Assembly: GCA_016214125.1 (NCBI GenBank)
Contig: JACRPC010000014.1
Location: 62,001-126,000, forward strand
DNA from: Rhodospirillales bacterium
GTDB taxonomy: Bacteria > Pseudomonadota > Alphaproteobacteria > Rhodospirillales > WMHbin7
DNA length: 64,000 nucleotides
Direction: 5' to 3'
This document shows positions 16,388 to 25,359 of this stretch, piece after piece. A model generated the notes under the pieces. That model saw nothing but the letters and a program-made list of their open reading frames with translations, was not told where the DNA came from and searched no databases. Numbering within the stretch: position 1 is the stretch's first letter; each line of letters starts with the position of its first letter. The translations under genes and the position numbers were made by a program.

Positions 16388-17431
16388 TCATCCGAGTCCG
16401 AAAAAGCCCCGCTGCAACGCGAACAGAACGGCCCCCATCAGGGCCGATCCGGGGATGGTGTACACCCAGGTCTTGGCGATTTCCTGGGCCTTGGCCCAGC
16501 GCACGGCGCGCGGGCGCTCCGAGGCGCCGATGCCCATGATCGAGGTTGCCACGACATGGGTGGTGGAAACCGGCGCGCCCAACAGCGAAGCGCCCAGAAT
16601 GATGCCGGCCGAGGTGAGCTGGGATTCGAGCGCGTGCACCGGACGCACCCGATAGATGGCGAAGCCCAGGGTGCGCACGATCCGCCAGCCGCCGGAAAGA
16701 ATGCCCAGGGTAAGCGCGATCGAGCAGGCGAGCATGACCCAGAACGGCACCTCAAAGCTGGTTTGAAATCCGCCCAGCATCAGCACCAAGGTAAGGATGC
16801 CCATGCTTTTCTGGGCGTCGTTGGCGCCGTGGGAAAAGGCCAGGCCGGCCGAGGTCAAAAACTGGGCGTGGCGAAGCTGGTGGTTGGCCGAAGGCTTGGC
16901 GGCGCGCAAGAGGGCGTGGACGAGGCGATGGATGGCAAAGCCGCACCAAAAACCGATCAGCGGCGAAAGCACCAGCGCCAGCAGGACCTTGGTCACCCCC
17001 ACAAACTTGAAGGCGGTGAAAAGCTGGCCGAAACCCCAAACGACATGGTCGGCACCGGCCGCCACGACGACCGCCCCCACCAGCCCGCCCACCAGGGCGT
17101 GCGAGGACGACGAGGGAATGCCTTTCCACCAGGTGAGGAAGTTCCAAAGAATGGCGCCCAGAAGGCCGGCGACCAGCGTGCCCAGCGCCAGGGTGGGCGG
17201 CAGATCGCCCAGATCGACGAATTTGCCGATGGTGTTGGCGACCGCCGTGCCCCCCAGAAGGGGCCCGAGAAATTCGAAGGTGCCGACCACGACCACCGCC
17301 TGGGCCGGCGTCATGGCGCGCGACGCAATCACCGTGGCGACGATGTTGGCGGCATCGTGAAAGCCGTTGGTGTAATCGAAGAGAAGGACGATCGCCACCG
17401 CCAGGACGGTGAGGACAATCAGCGTATCCAT
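16388..17431 (-). CDS. pit: Pit-family low-affinity inorganic phosphate transporter
   Basis: A 347-aa PiT-family permease that imports metal-phosphate with protons. It carries the duplicated PiT signature: FDYTNGFHDAANIVATVIASRAM near the N-terminus and GLAFSHGANDAQKSMGIL in the second half, with about ten membrane helices and GIPSSSSHALVGG and GAPVSTTHVVATSIMG loops. ATG at 17431 gives the usual N-terminal helix; upstream in-frame codons run into the kinase gene. It forms a two-gene operon with the DUF47 protein and follows a sensor kinase gene by 22 bp, though transport control by that kinase is only a positional suggestion. Confidence 0.93.
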   Translation of the reverse strand: MDTLIVLTVLAVAIVLLFDYTNGFHDAANIVATVIASRAMTPAQAVVVVGTFEFLGPLLGGTAVANTIGKFVDLGDLPPTLALGTLVAGLLGAILWNFLTWWKGIPSSSSHALVGGLVGAVVVAAGADHVVWGFGQLFTAFKFVGVTKVLLALVLSPLIGFWCGFAIHRLVHALLRAAKPSANHQLRHAQFLTSAGLAFSHGANDAQKSMGILTLVLMLGGFQTSFEVPFWVMLACSIALTLGILSGGWRIVRTLGFAIYRVRPVHALESQLTSAGIILGASLLGAPVSTTHVVATSIMGIGASERPRAVRWAKAQEIAKTWVYTIPGSALMGAVLFALQRGFFGLG

Positions 17432-17453
17432 GGCGGGCTTTCCCGAGTGACGA

Positions 17454-19928
17454 TCATGGGACTCCGGTTTGCAAGGGCCCGACCTCGGCGTCACCGGGCA
17501 GGGTGAAAGCGACGGTTGCCCCCGGCCCCTCGGCGTCGCTCCGAATCCAAATGCGCCCGCCGTGATTTTCGACAATTTTCTTGCAGATAGCGAGCCCGAT
17601 TCCGGTGCCGCCCCCATAAGCGTTCTGGCCGTGCAGACGGTGGAAGATGCGGAACACCCGCTCGGCGTGCTCGGGGGCGATGCCGATGCCGTTGTCGGCG
17701 ACCTCGAACTGCCAGAATCCCTCCTTGCGCAGGGCGCGCAGGCGGATCTCGGGCGCGACGTCGGGCCGGCGGTATTTGACGCCGTTGGCGATCAGATTCT
17801 GGAACAGGCGCTCGATCTCACTGCCGCTGGCCCGAATCACCGGCATCTCGGTTTCGACGACGATGGTGGCGTCGCTTTCGGCCAGCGCCGAATGGAGGTT
17901 GGCGCGCACGGCGGCCAACGCGGCGCCGATGGCAACGGGTTCGCGCATCTTAAGTTCTCGGCCGATCCGCGAATATTCCAGCATGTCAAGCACCAGGGCG
18001 TTCATCCGTCGGGCGCCGTCGCGCACGAACCGGAGCATGTCGCGGGTGTCGTCGTCGAGGCGATCGACCAGACGGCGCTCGAGCAAGGTGGCGTAGCTGG
18101 TGACCGTACGCAACGGTTCGCGCAGATCGTGGCTGGCGATGTAGGCGAATTGTTCGAGTTCGGTGTTCGAGCGCAGCAGACGCTCCTCGGCCTCTTTGCG
18201 CTCGCGGATGTCGCGCGCGAACGCGTAGATGTACTCGCGCCCATCGATCGACAGGTAGGTGCCGTTGATCTCGATGGGAATGCTGGCGCCCGACTTCGCC
18301 CGCAGGCTCGTTTCAAACAACAGCGTCCCACGCTTACGCAACCGGTCCATGGCGCCGGCCCAGACCTGGGGACCAAAATTCAGATCGAGGTCGAACACCC
18401 TTTTTTGCGTCAGTTCCTGGCGGGTGAAGCCCAGGACCTTGGCGGCGGCCTCGTTGGCGTAGAGGTAGCGGGCATCGGCGGCAACCAGGAAGACCATCTC
18501 GGCACTCTGGTCGATGGCGAACTGGGTTCGCCGAAGTTCCTGCTCGGCGGCCCGCTTGGCGGTGACGTCGCGCTGAATGCCGAAGATGCCGACGATCCGA
18601 CCCTGAGGATCATAGATGGCGCTGTAATCGCCCTCGATCCAGATCGGCGTGCCGTCGAGACGCCGCTCCTCGCTCTCCATCCGCAAATGGCCGGCGGCCA
18701 GAAAATCGGCGAGCGCCTTGCGTCCGGCGTCCGGATTGTGGGCGAAGAAGGCGTTGAAGGGGCGACCCAGAAACTCGTCGCGGCGGGCGCCGTATTGCGC
18801 CAGCTTGGCGTCGTTGACCTTGACCACCTTGAAGGACCGGCCCGCCTCGTCGATCAGCGCCTGACGATCGGCGCTGCCCGCCCAATCGAACGGTCGGTCG
18901 GCTTCCATGATCGAAATGCCGTCCAAGGACTGGCGGAAGAACATGTCGTAGCGGTTTTCGCTGGCCCGGATGCGCAGATGCTGGCGCAAGAGGATTTCGA
19001 TCAACAGCGTGACGACGAGCAGGCCGGTGAGCAGCACGCCCGCCACCAGACCGACCGTGCGTTGCCAACCGGCCAGGATGTCGCTGTGGCTCATACCCAC
19101 CAGGACCTGGGCCTCGTGCTGGGCCAAGGCGTGAAAGCCGGTGATCCGGGTCACCCCATCGACCGGCGAGGTGGTGACCCGGGTGGCGTATGGCTTGCCT
19201 TCGGCGATCTCGGGGAACAGCCGGTCGTTGTCGACTCGGGTGCCGACCACCCCTTCGCGGTGGGGAAAGCGGGCGAGGATGGTGCCGTCGCGCCGCTGCA
19301 AGACGAGGACGCCGTTGGCCTCGAGCCCCAGCGACCGATAGAACTCCTCGATCAATTCCGGCGACAGGTTAAGAATGGCCTCGCCGGCAAAGGTGCCGTC
19401 GCCGCGCTCCAGACGCCGGGTGACGGGAAAGATGGTTTGCTTGACGATTCGCCCATGAAGGGGGGCGTTGATGCGGCCCCGTCGGTCGGGATTCGTTCGG
19501 TGATGCTGAAAATGGTCGCGGTCCGCGAGCGAAACCGGCGGGATCGGGAAGCGTTCGGAATAAAGACGAATGACGCCCTGCTCATCGACCAGCAGGGCGC
19601 GGGGCGCGGCGTCCAATTGATCAACCAGCCAATTCAGCCAATCCCAATCGTCCTTCGACTGACCGATGCGGTCCCAATCGGGCGAGGGGCCGACGCGGTG
19701 CGCCATCAATTCCAGGGCCAGCTCGGCACCCTCGAAAATCCGGGTGGCGTTCTCGGCCGACAGCTTGGCCAGCGACTGGACGCGTTCCTCGGCGCGGACC
19801 AACAGATCGTTGCGCAGGGCAATTTGGCTTGCCGCCGCCGCCAACACGAGCAGCATGGCGATCACCGCCCAGATGCCATGCACCCAGACCCGCGTCGAAA
19901 CCCGCGCTACAAAATCCGATCCCCGCAT
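17454..19928 (-). CDS. Membrane sensor histidine kinase with periplasmic Cache-type domain and PAS domains
   Basis: An 824-aa kinase. Membrane helix 1 (about residues 16-38) and helix 2 (about 287-310) bracket a periplasmic region with Cache-like features (LLVDEQGVIRLYSE, DRDHFQHHRT, GEAILNLSPELI). Two PAS domains follow (about 325-445 with a PAC segment ending RDVTAKRAAEQ, and 450-570), then HisKA with FAYIASHDLREPLRTV (His600) and a HATPase domain (FQNLIANGVKYR, DNGIGIAPE, GTGIGLAICK). All motifs look intact. The periplasmic domain suggests a small-molecule ligand. It lies just upstream of pit on the same strand and is divergent from the c-di-GMP gene at 20080. Confidence 0.9.
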   Translation of the reverse strand: MRGSDFVARVSTRVWVHGIWAVIAMLLVLAAAASQIALRNDLLVRAEERVQSLAKLSAENATRIFEGAELALELMAHRVGPSPDWDRIGQSKDDWDWLNWLVDQLDAAPRALLVDEQGVIRLYSERFPIPPVSLADRDHFQHHRTNPDRRGRINAPLHGRIVKQTIFPVTRRLERGDGTFAGEAILNLSPELIEEFYRSLGLEANGVLVLQRRDGTILARFPHREGVVGTRVDNDRLFPEIAEGKPYATRVTTSPVDGVTRITGFHALAQHEAQVLVGMSHSDILAGWQRTVGLVAGVLLTGLLVVTLLIEILLRQHLRIRASENRYDMFFRQSLDGISIMEADRPFDWAGSADRQALIDEAGRSFKVVKVNDAKLAQYGARRDEFLGRPFNAFFAHNPDAGRKALADFLAAGHLRMESEERRLDGTPIWIEGDYSAIYDPQGRIVGIFGIQRDVTAKRAAEQELRRTQFAIDQSAEMVFLVAADARYLYANEAAAKVLGFTRQELTQKRVFDLDLNFGPQVWAGAMDRLRKRGTLLFETSLRAKSGASIPIEINGTYLSIDGREYIYAFARDIRERKEAEERLLRSNTELEQFAYIASHDLREPLRTVTSYATLLERRLVDRLDDDTRDMLRFVRDGARRMNALVLDMLEYSRIGRELKMREPVAIGAALAAVRANLHSALAESDATIVVETEMPVIRASGSEIERLFQNLIANGVKYRRPDVAPEIRLRALRKEGFWQFEVADNGIGIAPEHAERVFRIFHRLHGQNAYGGGTGIGLAICKKIVENHGGRIWIRSDAEGPGATVAFTLPGDAEVGPLQTGVP

Positions 19929-20079
19929 CCCCCTCCTCGCCTTCCCAAACGCCCGAACGGGCCTGGGGTCGGTTTTGGATCGTCCGCCGTTATTATCGGC
20001 TTTCTCGTTCCCCTATCTTACTATAGATTGCCGGTTCGGGGGCAAGCGACATCACAAGAACGAGGATCGCACGAACACC

Positions 20080-22545
20080 ATGTCCGCAGACGCTTTGACC
20101 GGCCCGGCGGGCGGCGTTTGGGGTTTGCATCTGGTCGAACTGGTGAGCGATCTGATCGCCATCGTCCAGGACGAAACGCTGGTTTTCGTCAACCCCTCGG
20201 GCGCCCGAATCTTCGGTGCGTCGAGCCCCGCCGAGATCATCGGCCGCCGGCTGGAGCGGTTCCTCCATACCGATTACCGGCCGCTGCTGGCCGATTCCTG
20301 CGCGCCGCTGTGCGCCGAAACCGCACCGGTGCCGGTGCGCCTTCTTCGTCTCGACGGCCAACCGATCGAGGCGGAAATCACCGTGCGCGCCCTGAACGAC
20401 GGCAGCGGCGGCCTTCTGCTGCAGGCCCGCGACATGACCCAGGCGACCCGCGCCGCCGAGGGGGTTCGGGATCGTGAAGGGAAATTGGCCGGCCTGCTCG
20501 AAACGATCAAAGAGGGCATCATCACCGCCGATAGCGCCGGCCTGATTCAGTCCTTCAATCCCGCCGCCGAGGCCATGTTCGGCTACGCCAAGGCCGAGGT
20601 GATCGGCCGCAATCTAACCACCTTGATGCCCGAGCCGCACGCCACCCTTCACCCCGGCTACATCGACCGCTACCGCGCCACCGGCCGCACATGGATCATC
20701 GGCACGACGCGCGAACTGGAAGGCCGGCGCAAGGACGGCACCCTGTTCCCAGTCGAAATCAATGTGAGCGAGCTAGGCGAGGGCAAGAGCCGCCAATTCA
20801 TCGGCGTGATCCGCGACATCACCGCCCGCAAAAAGGCCGAGGAGCGCCTGACCCTGGCCGCCACGGTGTTCGAACAAGCGGCCGAAGGCATCGCCATCCT
20901 CGACGAGCGGTTTCACGTCACCACCGTCAATCCGGCCTTCACCGCCATCACCGGTTACGATTTGAGCGACATCGGCGGCCAACCGCCACCTTTCCTGCGC
21001 AACTCGTTCCAGGACGAGGCGTTTTTTGCCGCCATGTGGGGAGCCGTCACCCGCGACGGCCGCTGGCAGGGCGAATTGTGGAGCCGGCGCAAATCGGGCG
21101 AGCGTTACGCCGAGCGCCTTTCGGTGACCGCCGTTCAGGACGAGCGGACCTTTGCCAGCCACTACGTGGTGGTGAGCAGCGACGTTACCCAGCGCCGGCT
21201 CGACGAAGAACGCATCCGCTACCAGGCCAGCCACGACATGCTGACCGATCTGCCGAACCGAGCGCTGTTTCTTGACCGTCTCGCCCAGGCGATCGATCGG
21301 GCGCGGACCAACCAGCGCCAAGGCGCGTTGCTGTTTCTCGATCTCGACGGCTTCAAGCAGGTCAACGACACGCTCGGCCACGATGTCGGCGATCTCCTTC
21401 TGCGCGAGGCCAGCCGTCGGCTGGTGCACACCATTCGCGCCAACGATCTGGCGGCGCGGCTGGGCGGCGACGAATTCGTGGTCTTGATGAGCGAAATCGA
21501 GCGGCCCGACGAGGCGACGCGCCAGGCCCAGCACATCATCGAGACGCTTCGCCTGCCCTTCGATCTCGACGGGTACGAGGCTTTCATCTCGGCGCATGTC
21601 GGCATCGCCCTCTTTCCGGGCGGCATCGAGGACAGCCCGCACATGCTCCTTAAGAACGCCACCGCCGCCAAGACCCGCGCCCGCGAGCAGGGCAAGGCGG
21701 GCATCGGCTATTTCACGCCCGAAATCACCGAAGCCTTCAACGAACGCCTGGCCCTCAAGAACAGTCTGACCAAGGCCCTGGAACGGGACGAGTTCCTGCT
21801 CAACTATCAACCCAAGCTCGACCTCGGCAACGGCCGCATCATCGGCGTCGAGGCCCTTCTGCGCTGGAAAAGCCCCTGGCTGGGACCGGTGCCACCGATG
21901 AAATTCGTGCCGATCCTGGAAGAGACCGGCATGATCGTCGAGGTCGGCGAATGGGTGCTGGAGACCGCGTGCCGACAGTATCGGCAGTGGGCGGACGAAG
22001 GGCATGACGAACTCAGCATCGCCGTCAACCTGTCGGCCCGCCAATTGCGGCCCGGCATCGTCGCCACCATCGACAACATCCTGCGCCGGACCGGCATCGA
22101 TCCCAAGGGTCTGGAGATCGAGATCACCGAAAGCCTGATCATGAACGACGCCGAGATGGCGGTGAGCTTGCTGCGCCAGCTTTCGGAAATGGGCATCCGA
22201 CTGTCGATGGACGATTTCGGCACCGGCTATTCGAGCTTGAGCCATCTGCGCAAGTTCCCGCTCGACACCATCAAGATCGACCGGTCCTTCATCCAGGAGA
22301 TGACCAACAACCGCGACGATTCGGAAATCGTGCGCACCATCGTCACCCTCGGCCACGCGTTGAACCGGCGCGTGGTGGCGGAAGGCGTGGAGACGGTGGC
22401 CCAGTTGGGCCTGCTCAACACCCTCGAATGCGACGAGATTCAGGGCTATCTGTTAAGCCCGCCGGTGACGGCCGACATCATTCTCGATCTCAAGTCGAAC
22501 TCGCCGGTGCCCCGCCTCATGGCGGAAGCCGGCGCCGTTCATTGA
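20080..22545 (+). CDS. PAS-PAS-PAS-GGDEF-EAL protein with a FixL-like haem PAS signature
   Basis: An 821-aa soluble c-di-GMP enzyme. Three PAS domains occupy about residues 12-125, 135-255 and 257-380. The GGDEF domain keeps RLGGDEF (residues 462-466) and the EAL domain keeps VEALLRW (Glu591-Leu593), ITESLI, DDFGTGYSSL and KIDRSF, so either activity is possible; most such tandem proteins are phosphodiesterases or bifunctional. The second PAS resembles the FixL oxygen sensor: MPEPHATLHPGYIDRY (His191, Arg197), then IIGTTRELEGRRKDG (Arg211), matching the haem-binding His and the two distal-pocket Arg of FixL in identity and spacing. O2 sensing is therefore a specific inference. An ATG at 20080 is used because upstream codons enter the divergent kinase promoter region. 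No clear promoter is seen. Confidence 0.9.
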   Translation: MSADALTGPAGGVWGLHLVELVSDLIAIVQDETLVFVNPSGARIFGASSPAEIIGRRLERFLHTDYRPLLADSCAPLCAETAPVPVRLLRLDGQPIEAEITVRALNDGSGGLLLQARDMTQATRAAEGVRDREGKLAGLLETIKEGIITADSAGLIQSFNPAAEAMFGYAKAEVIGRNLTTLMPEPHATLHPGYIDRYRATGRTWIIGTTRELEGRRKDGTLFPVEINVSELGEGKSRQFIGVIRDITARKKAEERLTLAATVFEQAAEGIAILDERFHVTTVNPAFTAITGYDLSDIGGQPPPFLRNSFQDEAFFAAMWGAVTRDGRWQGELWSRRKSGERYAERLSVTAVQDERTFASHYVVVSSDVTQRRLDEERIRYQASHDMLTDLPNRALFLDRLAQAIDRARTNQRQGALLFLDLDGFKQVNDTLGHDVGDLLLREASRRLVHTIRANDLAARLGGDEFVVLMSEIERPDEATRQAQHIIETLRLPFDLDGYEAFISAHVGIALFPGGIEDSPHMLLKNATAAKTRAREQGKAGIGYFTPEITEAFNERLALKNSLTKALERDEFLLNYQPKLDLGNGRIIGVEALLRWKSPWLGPVPPMKFVPILEETGMIVEVGEWVLETACRQYRQWADEGHDELSIAVNLSARQLRPGIVATIDNILRRTGIDPKGLEIEITESLIMNDAEMAVSLLRQLSEMGIRLSMDDFGTGYSSLSHLRKFPLDTIKIDRSFIQEMTNNRDDSEIVRTIVTLGHALNRRVVAEGVETVAQLGLLNTLECDEIQGYLLSPPVTADIILDLKSNSPVPRLMAEAGAVH

Positions 22546-22557
22546 TCCGCCTTCGTC

Positions 22558-24990
22558 CTATTCGGTAAAGCGCTTCCACCAGCCCTTGCGCGGCGGCTGC
22601 GCCGGCTCGCTGGGGGCTTTGGGTGCAACCGGTGCCGGAGGCGGTTCGGGCGCCGGCATCGGCGGCACCACCGGCTCGGGATGGAAATGAATTTTCGGCT
22701 CGGGCCGGGGTTCGGGCCGGGGTTCGGGCCGATCATCCGGCTGACGTTCCGCAACCGGCGCTTCGGCAACCGGCGCCGTCACCGAAGACGATCCTTCCGG
22801 CGCCTGGGGCTGGGGCGGCCATTCCTCGGTCTGATAGGCAGGGGCCGGATGGACGGGCTGGCCCTCCGACCGTTCGCCGCCGCCCTCCTCGGGCGCGCCG
22901 TCACGCCGCCGCCGCCGACCGCCCCGCCGGCCACGCCGACGCCGATGGCCGCCTTCCTCGCCGCCGCCTTCCGGCCGCTCGCGATCGTCGCGGGGGTGGG
23001 AAGAGGTCCGTTCCTCACGATCCACGGCTTCCCGATCACCTTCGACCACCGCCTCGCCCTCGGCCGAAACGGGTCCCGTCGGACCGGCCGAACCCTCCTC
23101 ACCGCGCTCGCGACCGCCCCGCCGACGGCGCCGACGACGACGCTTGCGCTTGGCGCCTTCGCTTTCCTCGCCACCTTCCGGACGCTCACGCCCTTCGCGC
23201 GCCTCGTCGGAACGCGGCTGTTCGCCGTGCTCCTCCTCCTCGCCGGATTCCTCCTCCTCCGTCTCCTCGTCGATCGCCTCGTCGGCCTCGTCGGCGGCTT
23301 GAATGGTCTCGGGCTGAATCGGCCGGACCGGGCCGGTCTCGTCCGGCTTGGACGCGGTCTTGGTGCGCTCGATGCGGTGGTTGGGCGGGATCAGGCTGTC
23401 GTCGGCGACCATCAACACCCGGAACTGATAGCGGGCTTCGATGTCGGCGAGAATGGCGCGCTTGTGATTGAGGATGTAAAGCGCCACCTGGCCGGCCACC
23501 GCGACGGTGATCTCGCTTGCCCGGCGGCGCATGCCTTCTTCCTCGATGGCGCGCAGGACATGGATGGCGGTCGATTCGACCGAGCGGATATGGCCGGTGC
23601 CGCCGCAATGCGGGCACGGCAAGTTGCTGGTCTCGACCAGGCTGGGCCGCAGACGCTGGCGCGACATCTCCAGAAGGCCGAAGGCGCTGATCTTGCCGAT
23701 CTGGATGCGCGCCCGGTCGTGGCGCAGCGCTTCCTTCAGGCGGCGCTCGACCGCGTGGTTGTTGCGCTTGTCGTCCATGTCGATGAAGTCGATGACGATC
23801 AGGCCGGCCATGTCGCGCAGGCGCAGTTGGCGGGCCAATTCGTCGGCGGCCTCGAGGTTGGTCTTGAGCGCCGTTTCCTCGATGTTGCGCTCGCGGGTCG
23901 AGCGCCCGGAATTGACGTCGATCGAGACCAGCGCTTCGGTCGGGTTGATGACGATGTAGCCGCCCGAGCGCAATTGCACGGTCGGGCTGTGCATGGCGTC
24001 GAGCTGACCCTCGATCTGGAAGCGCTGCAGAAGCGGGATGCCGGGGTCCTTGTAAGGCTGGACCCGCTTGGCATGGCTGGGCATCAGCATGCGCATGAAG
24101 TCCTTGGCCGCGCGGTAGCCGTCGTCGCCCTCGACCAGCACCTCGTCGATGTCGCGCGCGTAGAGATCGCGGATCGCCCGCTTGATCAGATTGCCTTCTT
24201 CGTAGATGAGCGCCGGGGCGCTCGATTTCAGGGTGAGTTCGCGCACGCTGTCCCAGGTGCGCAGCAGATATTCGTAATCGCGCTTGATCTCGGCCTTCGA
24301 GCGCTGCGAACCCGCCGTGCGCACAATCACCGCCATGCCCTCGGGAATGTCGAGATCGCCGACGATCGATTTCAGGCGCTTGCGGTCGTTGGCGCTGGTG
24401 ATCTTGCGCGAGACGCCGCCGCCGCGCGGCGAGTTGGGCATCAGCACGCAATAGCGCCCGGCCAGCGACAGGTAGGTGGTGAGCGCCGCGCCCTTGCCGC
24501 CCCGCTCCTCCTTGACCACCTGGATCAGGAGAATCTGACGGCGCTTGATGACTTCTTGAATCTTGTACTGGCGGGTGGGCCGCAGGCGTCGGCGGCGCTC
24601 GGACTCTTCGACGCCATCGTCGCCGCCCATCACCTCGGGCGCCGCGCCTTCCTCGTCGCCCTCGCCCCGAGCACCCCCTTCGCCGCCTTCGCCGCTCTCG
24701 GATTCGGCGTTCTGCTCGGCCAGCAGGCGTTCGCGGTCGGCGACCGGAATCTGATAGTAGTCGGGATGGATCTCGCCGAAGGCCAGAAAGCCGTGCCGGT
24801 TGCCGCCATATTCGACAAAGGCGGCCTGGAGCGACGGTTCGACTCTTACGACTTTGGCAAGATAGATGTTTCCCTTGATTTGTTTCTTGGTGGAGGTCTC
24901 GACGTCGAATTCCTCAAGCCGAGTTCCACTGACCACCACCACCCGGGTTTCCTCCGGGTGGGTGGCGTCGATCAACATACGTCTGGTCAT
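22558..24990 (-). CDS. rne: Ribonuclease E
   Basis: An 810-aa RNase E/G-family endoribonuclease. It has the opening MTRRMLIDATHPEETRVVVV typical of alphaproteobacterial RNase E, an S1 domain split by an acidic insertion (about 92-130, as in the family in this class), the DNase-I-like catalytic region (VSIDVNSGRS, LIVIDFIDMDD with catalytic Asp residues) and the Zn-link CPHC (Cys459, Cys462). After residue 560 it is disordered: first a Glu-rich stretch, then Arg-rich blocks (KRKRRRRRRRRGG and HRRRRGRRGGRRRRR), then Pro-rich repeats (RPEPRPEP) and a terminal GWWKRF, expected to bind RNA and degradosome partners. It is divergent from amiC. Confidence 0.95.
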   Translation of the reverse strand: MTRRMLIDATHPEETRVVVVSGTRLEEFDVETSTKKQIKGNIYLAKVVRVEPSLQAAFVEYGGNRHGFLAFGEIHPDYYQIPVADRERLLAEQNAESESGEGGEGGARGEGDEEGAAPEVMGGDDGVEESERRRRLRPTRQYKIQEVIKRRQILLIQVVKEERGGKGAALTTYLSLAGRYCVLMPNSPRGGGVSRKITSANDRKRLKSIVGDLDIPEGMAVIVRTAGSQRSKAEIKRDYEYLLRTWDSVRELTLKSSAPALIYEEGNLIKRAIRDLYARDIDEVLVEGDDGYRAAKDFMRMLMPSHAKRVQPYKDPGIPLLQRFQIEGQLDAMHSPTVQLRSGGYIVINPTEALVSIDVNSGRSTRERNIEETALKTNLEAADELARQLRLRDMAGLIVIDFIDMDDKRNNHAVERRLKEALRHDRARIQIGKISAFGLLEMSRQRLRPSLVETSNLPCPHCGGTGHIRSVESTAIHVLRAIEEEGMRRRASEITVAVAGQVALYILNHKRAILADIEARYQFRVLMVADDSLIPPNHRIERTKTASKPDETGPVRPIQPETIQAADEADEAIDEETEEEESGEEEEHGEQPRSDEAREGRERPEGGEESEGAKRKRRRRRRRRGGRERGEEGSAGPTGPVSAEGEAVVEGDREAVDREERTSSHPRDDRERPEGGGEEGGHRRRRGRRGGRRRRRDGAPEEGGGERSEGQPVHPAPAYQTEEWPPQPQAPEGSSSVTAPVAEAPVAERQPDDRPEPRPEPRPEPKIHFHPEPVVPPMPAPEPPPAPVAPKAPSEPAQPPRKGWWKRFTE

Positions 24991-25254
24991 TCAGCAACAG
25001 TCTCCGTGTAGCCGGGCCGCGCCCATGGGCGGCACCAGCGGATGTCAGGGCGAGGCCAGCGGCGCCACCGATCGCTCCCGCGATCCGCGTCCGTTCGGAA
25101 ATGGCGTTTAGGGGGAAGGGCTGCACACCCGGCCTCGAAATTCATGCGATAAATACACCGTCCGTCGCGGGCCGAAACTCCTGGGAAGCGCGAAAGGACA
25201 CCCGCCGGTGGGCGAACGTCCCGGCCCCGGGGGAACCGCGAATGACGATTCGCT

Positions 25255-25283
25255 AACATAATGGCCGGAACCGGTTTCGACAA
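25255..25283 (-). promoter_or_regulatory. Candidate rne promoter and start of a long leader
   Basis: On the minus strand TTGTCG, 17 bases, TATGTT. The start near 25248 would give an rne leader of about 255 nt, in keeping with RNase E autoregulation through its 5' UTR. An inverted repeat GCGAAT-GACG-ATTCGC (25237-25252) lies at the transcript start. No gene is supported in 24991-25254. Confidence 0.4.
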
Positions 25284-25302
25284 CCGAATAATTTCAACAG
25301 GG

Positions 25303-25331
25303 TTGTGAAGACACCAATCGGCTTGTATATG
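25303..25331 (+). promoter_or_regulatory. Candidate promoter of amiC-mrcA
   Basis: TTGTGA, 17 bases, TATATG, with a start near 25338 and a leader of about 22 nt before amiC. It is divergent from, and spaced about 20 bp from, the rne promoter. Confidence 0.45.
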
Positions 25332-25359
25332 TAGCGCCACAGAGTTCGTCAGAGTCTCG

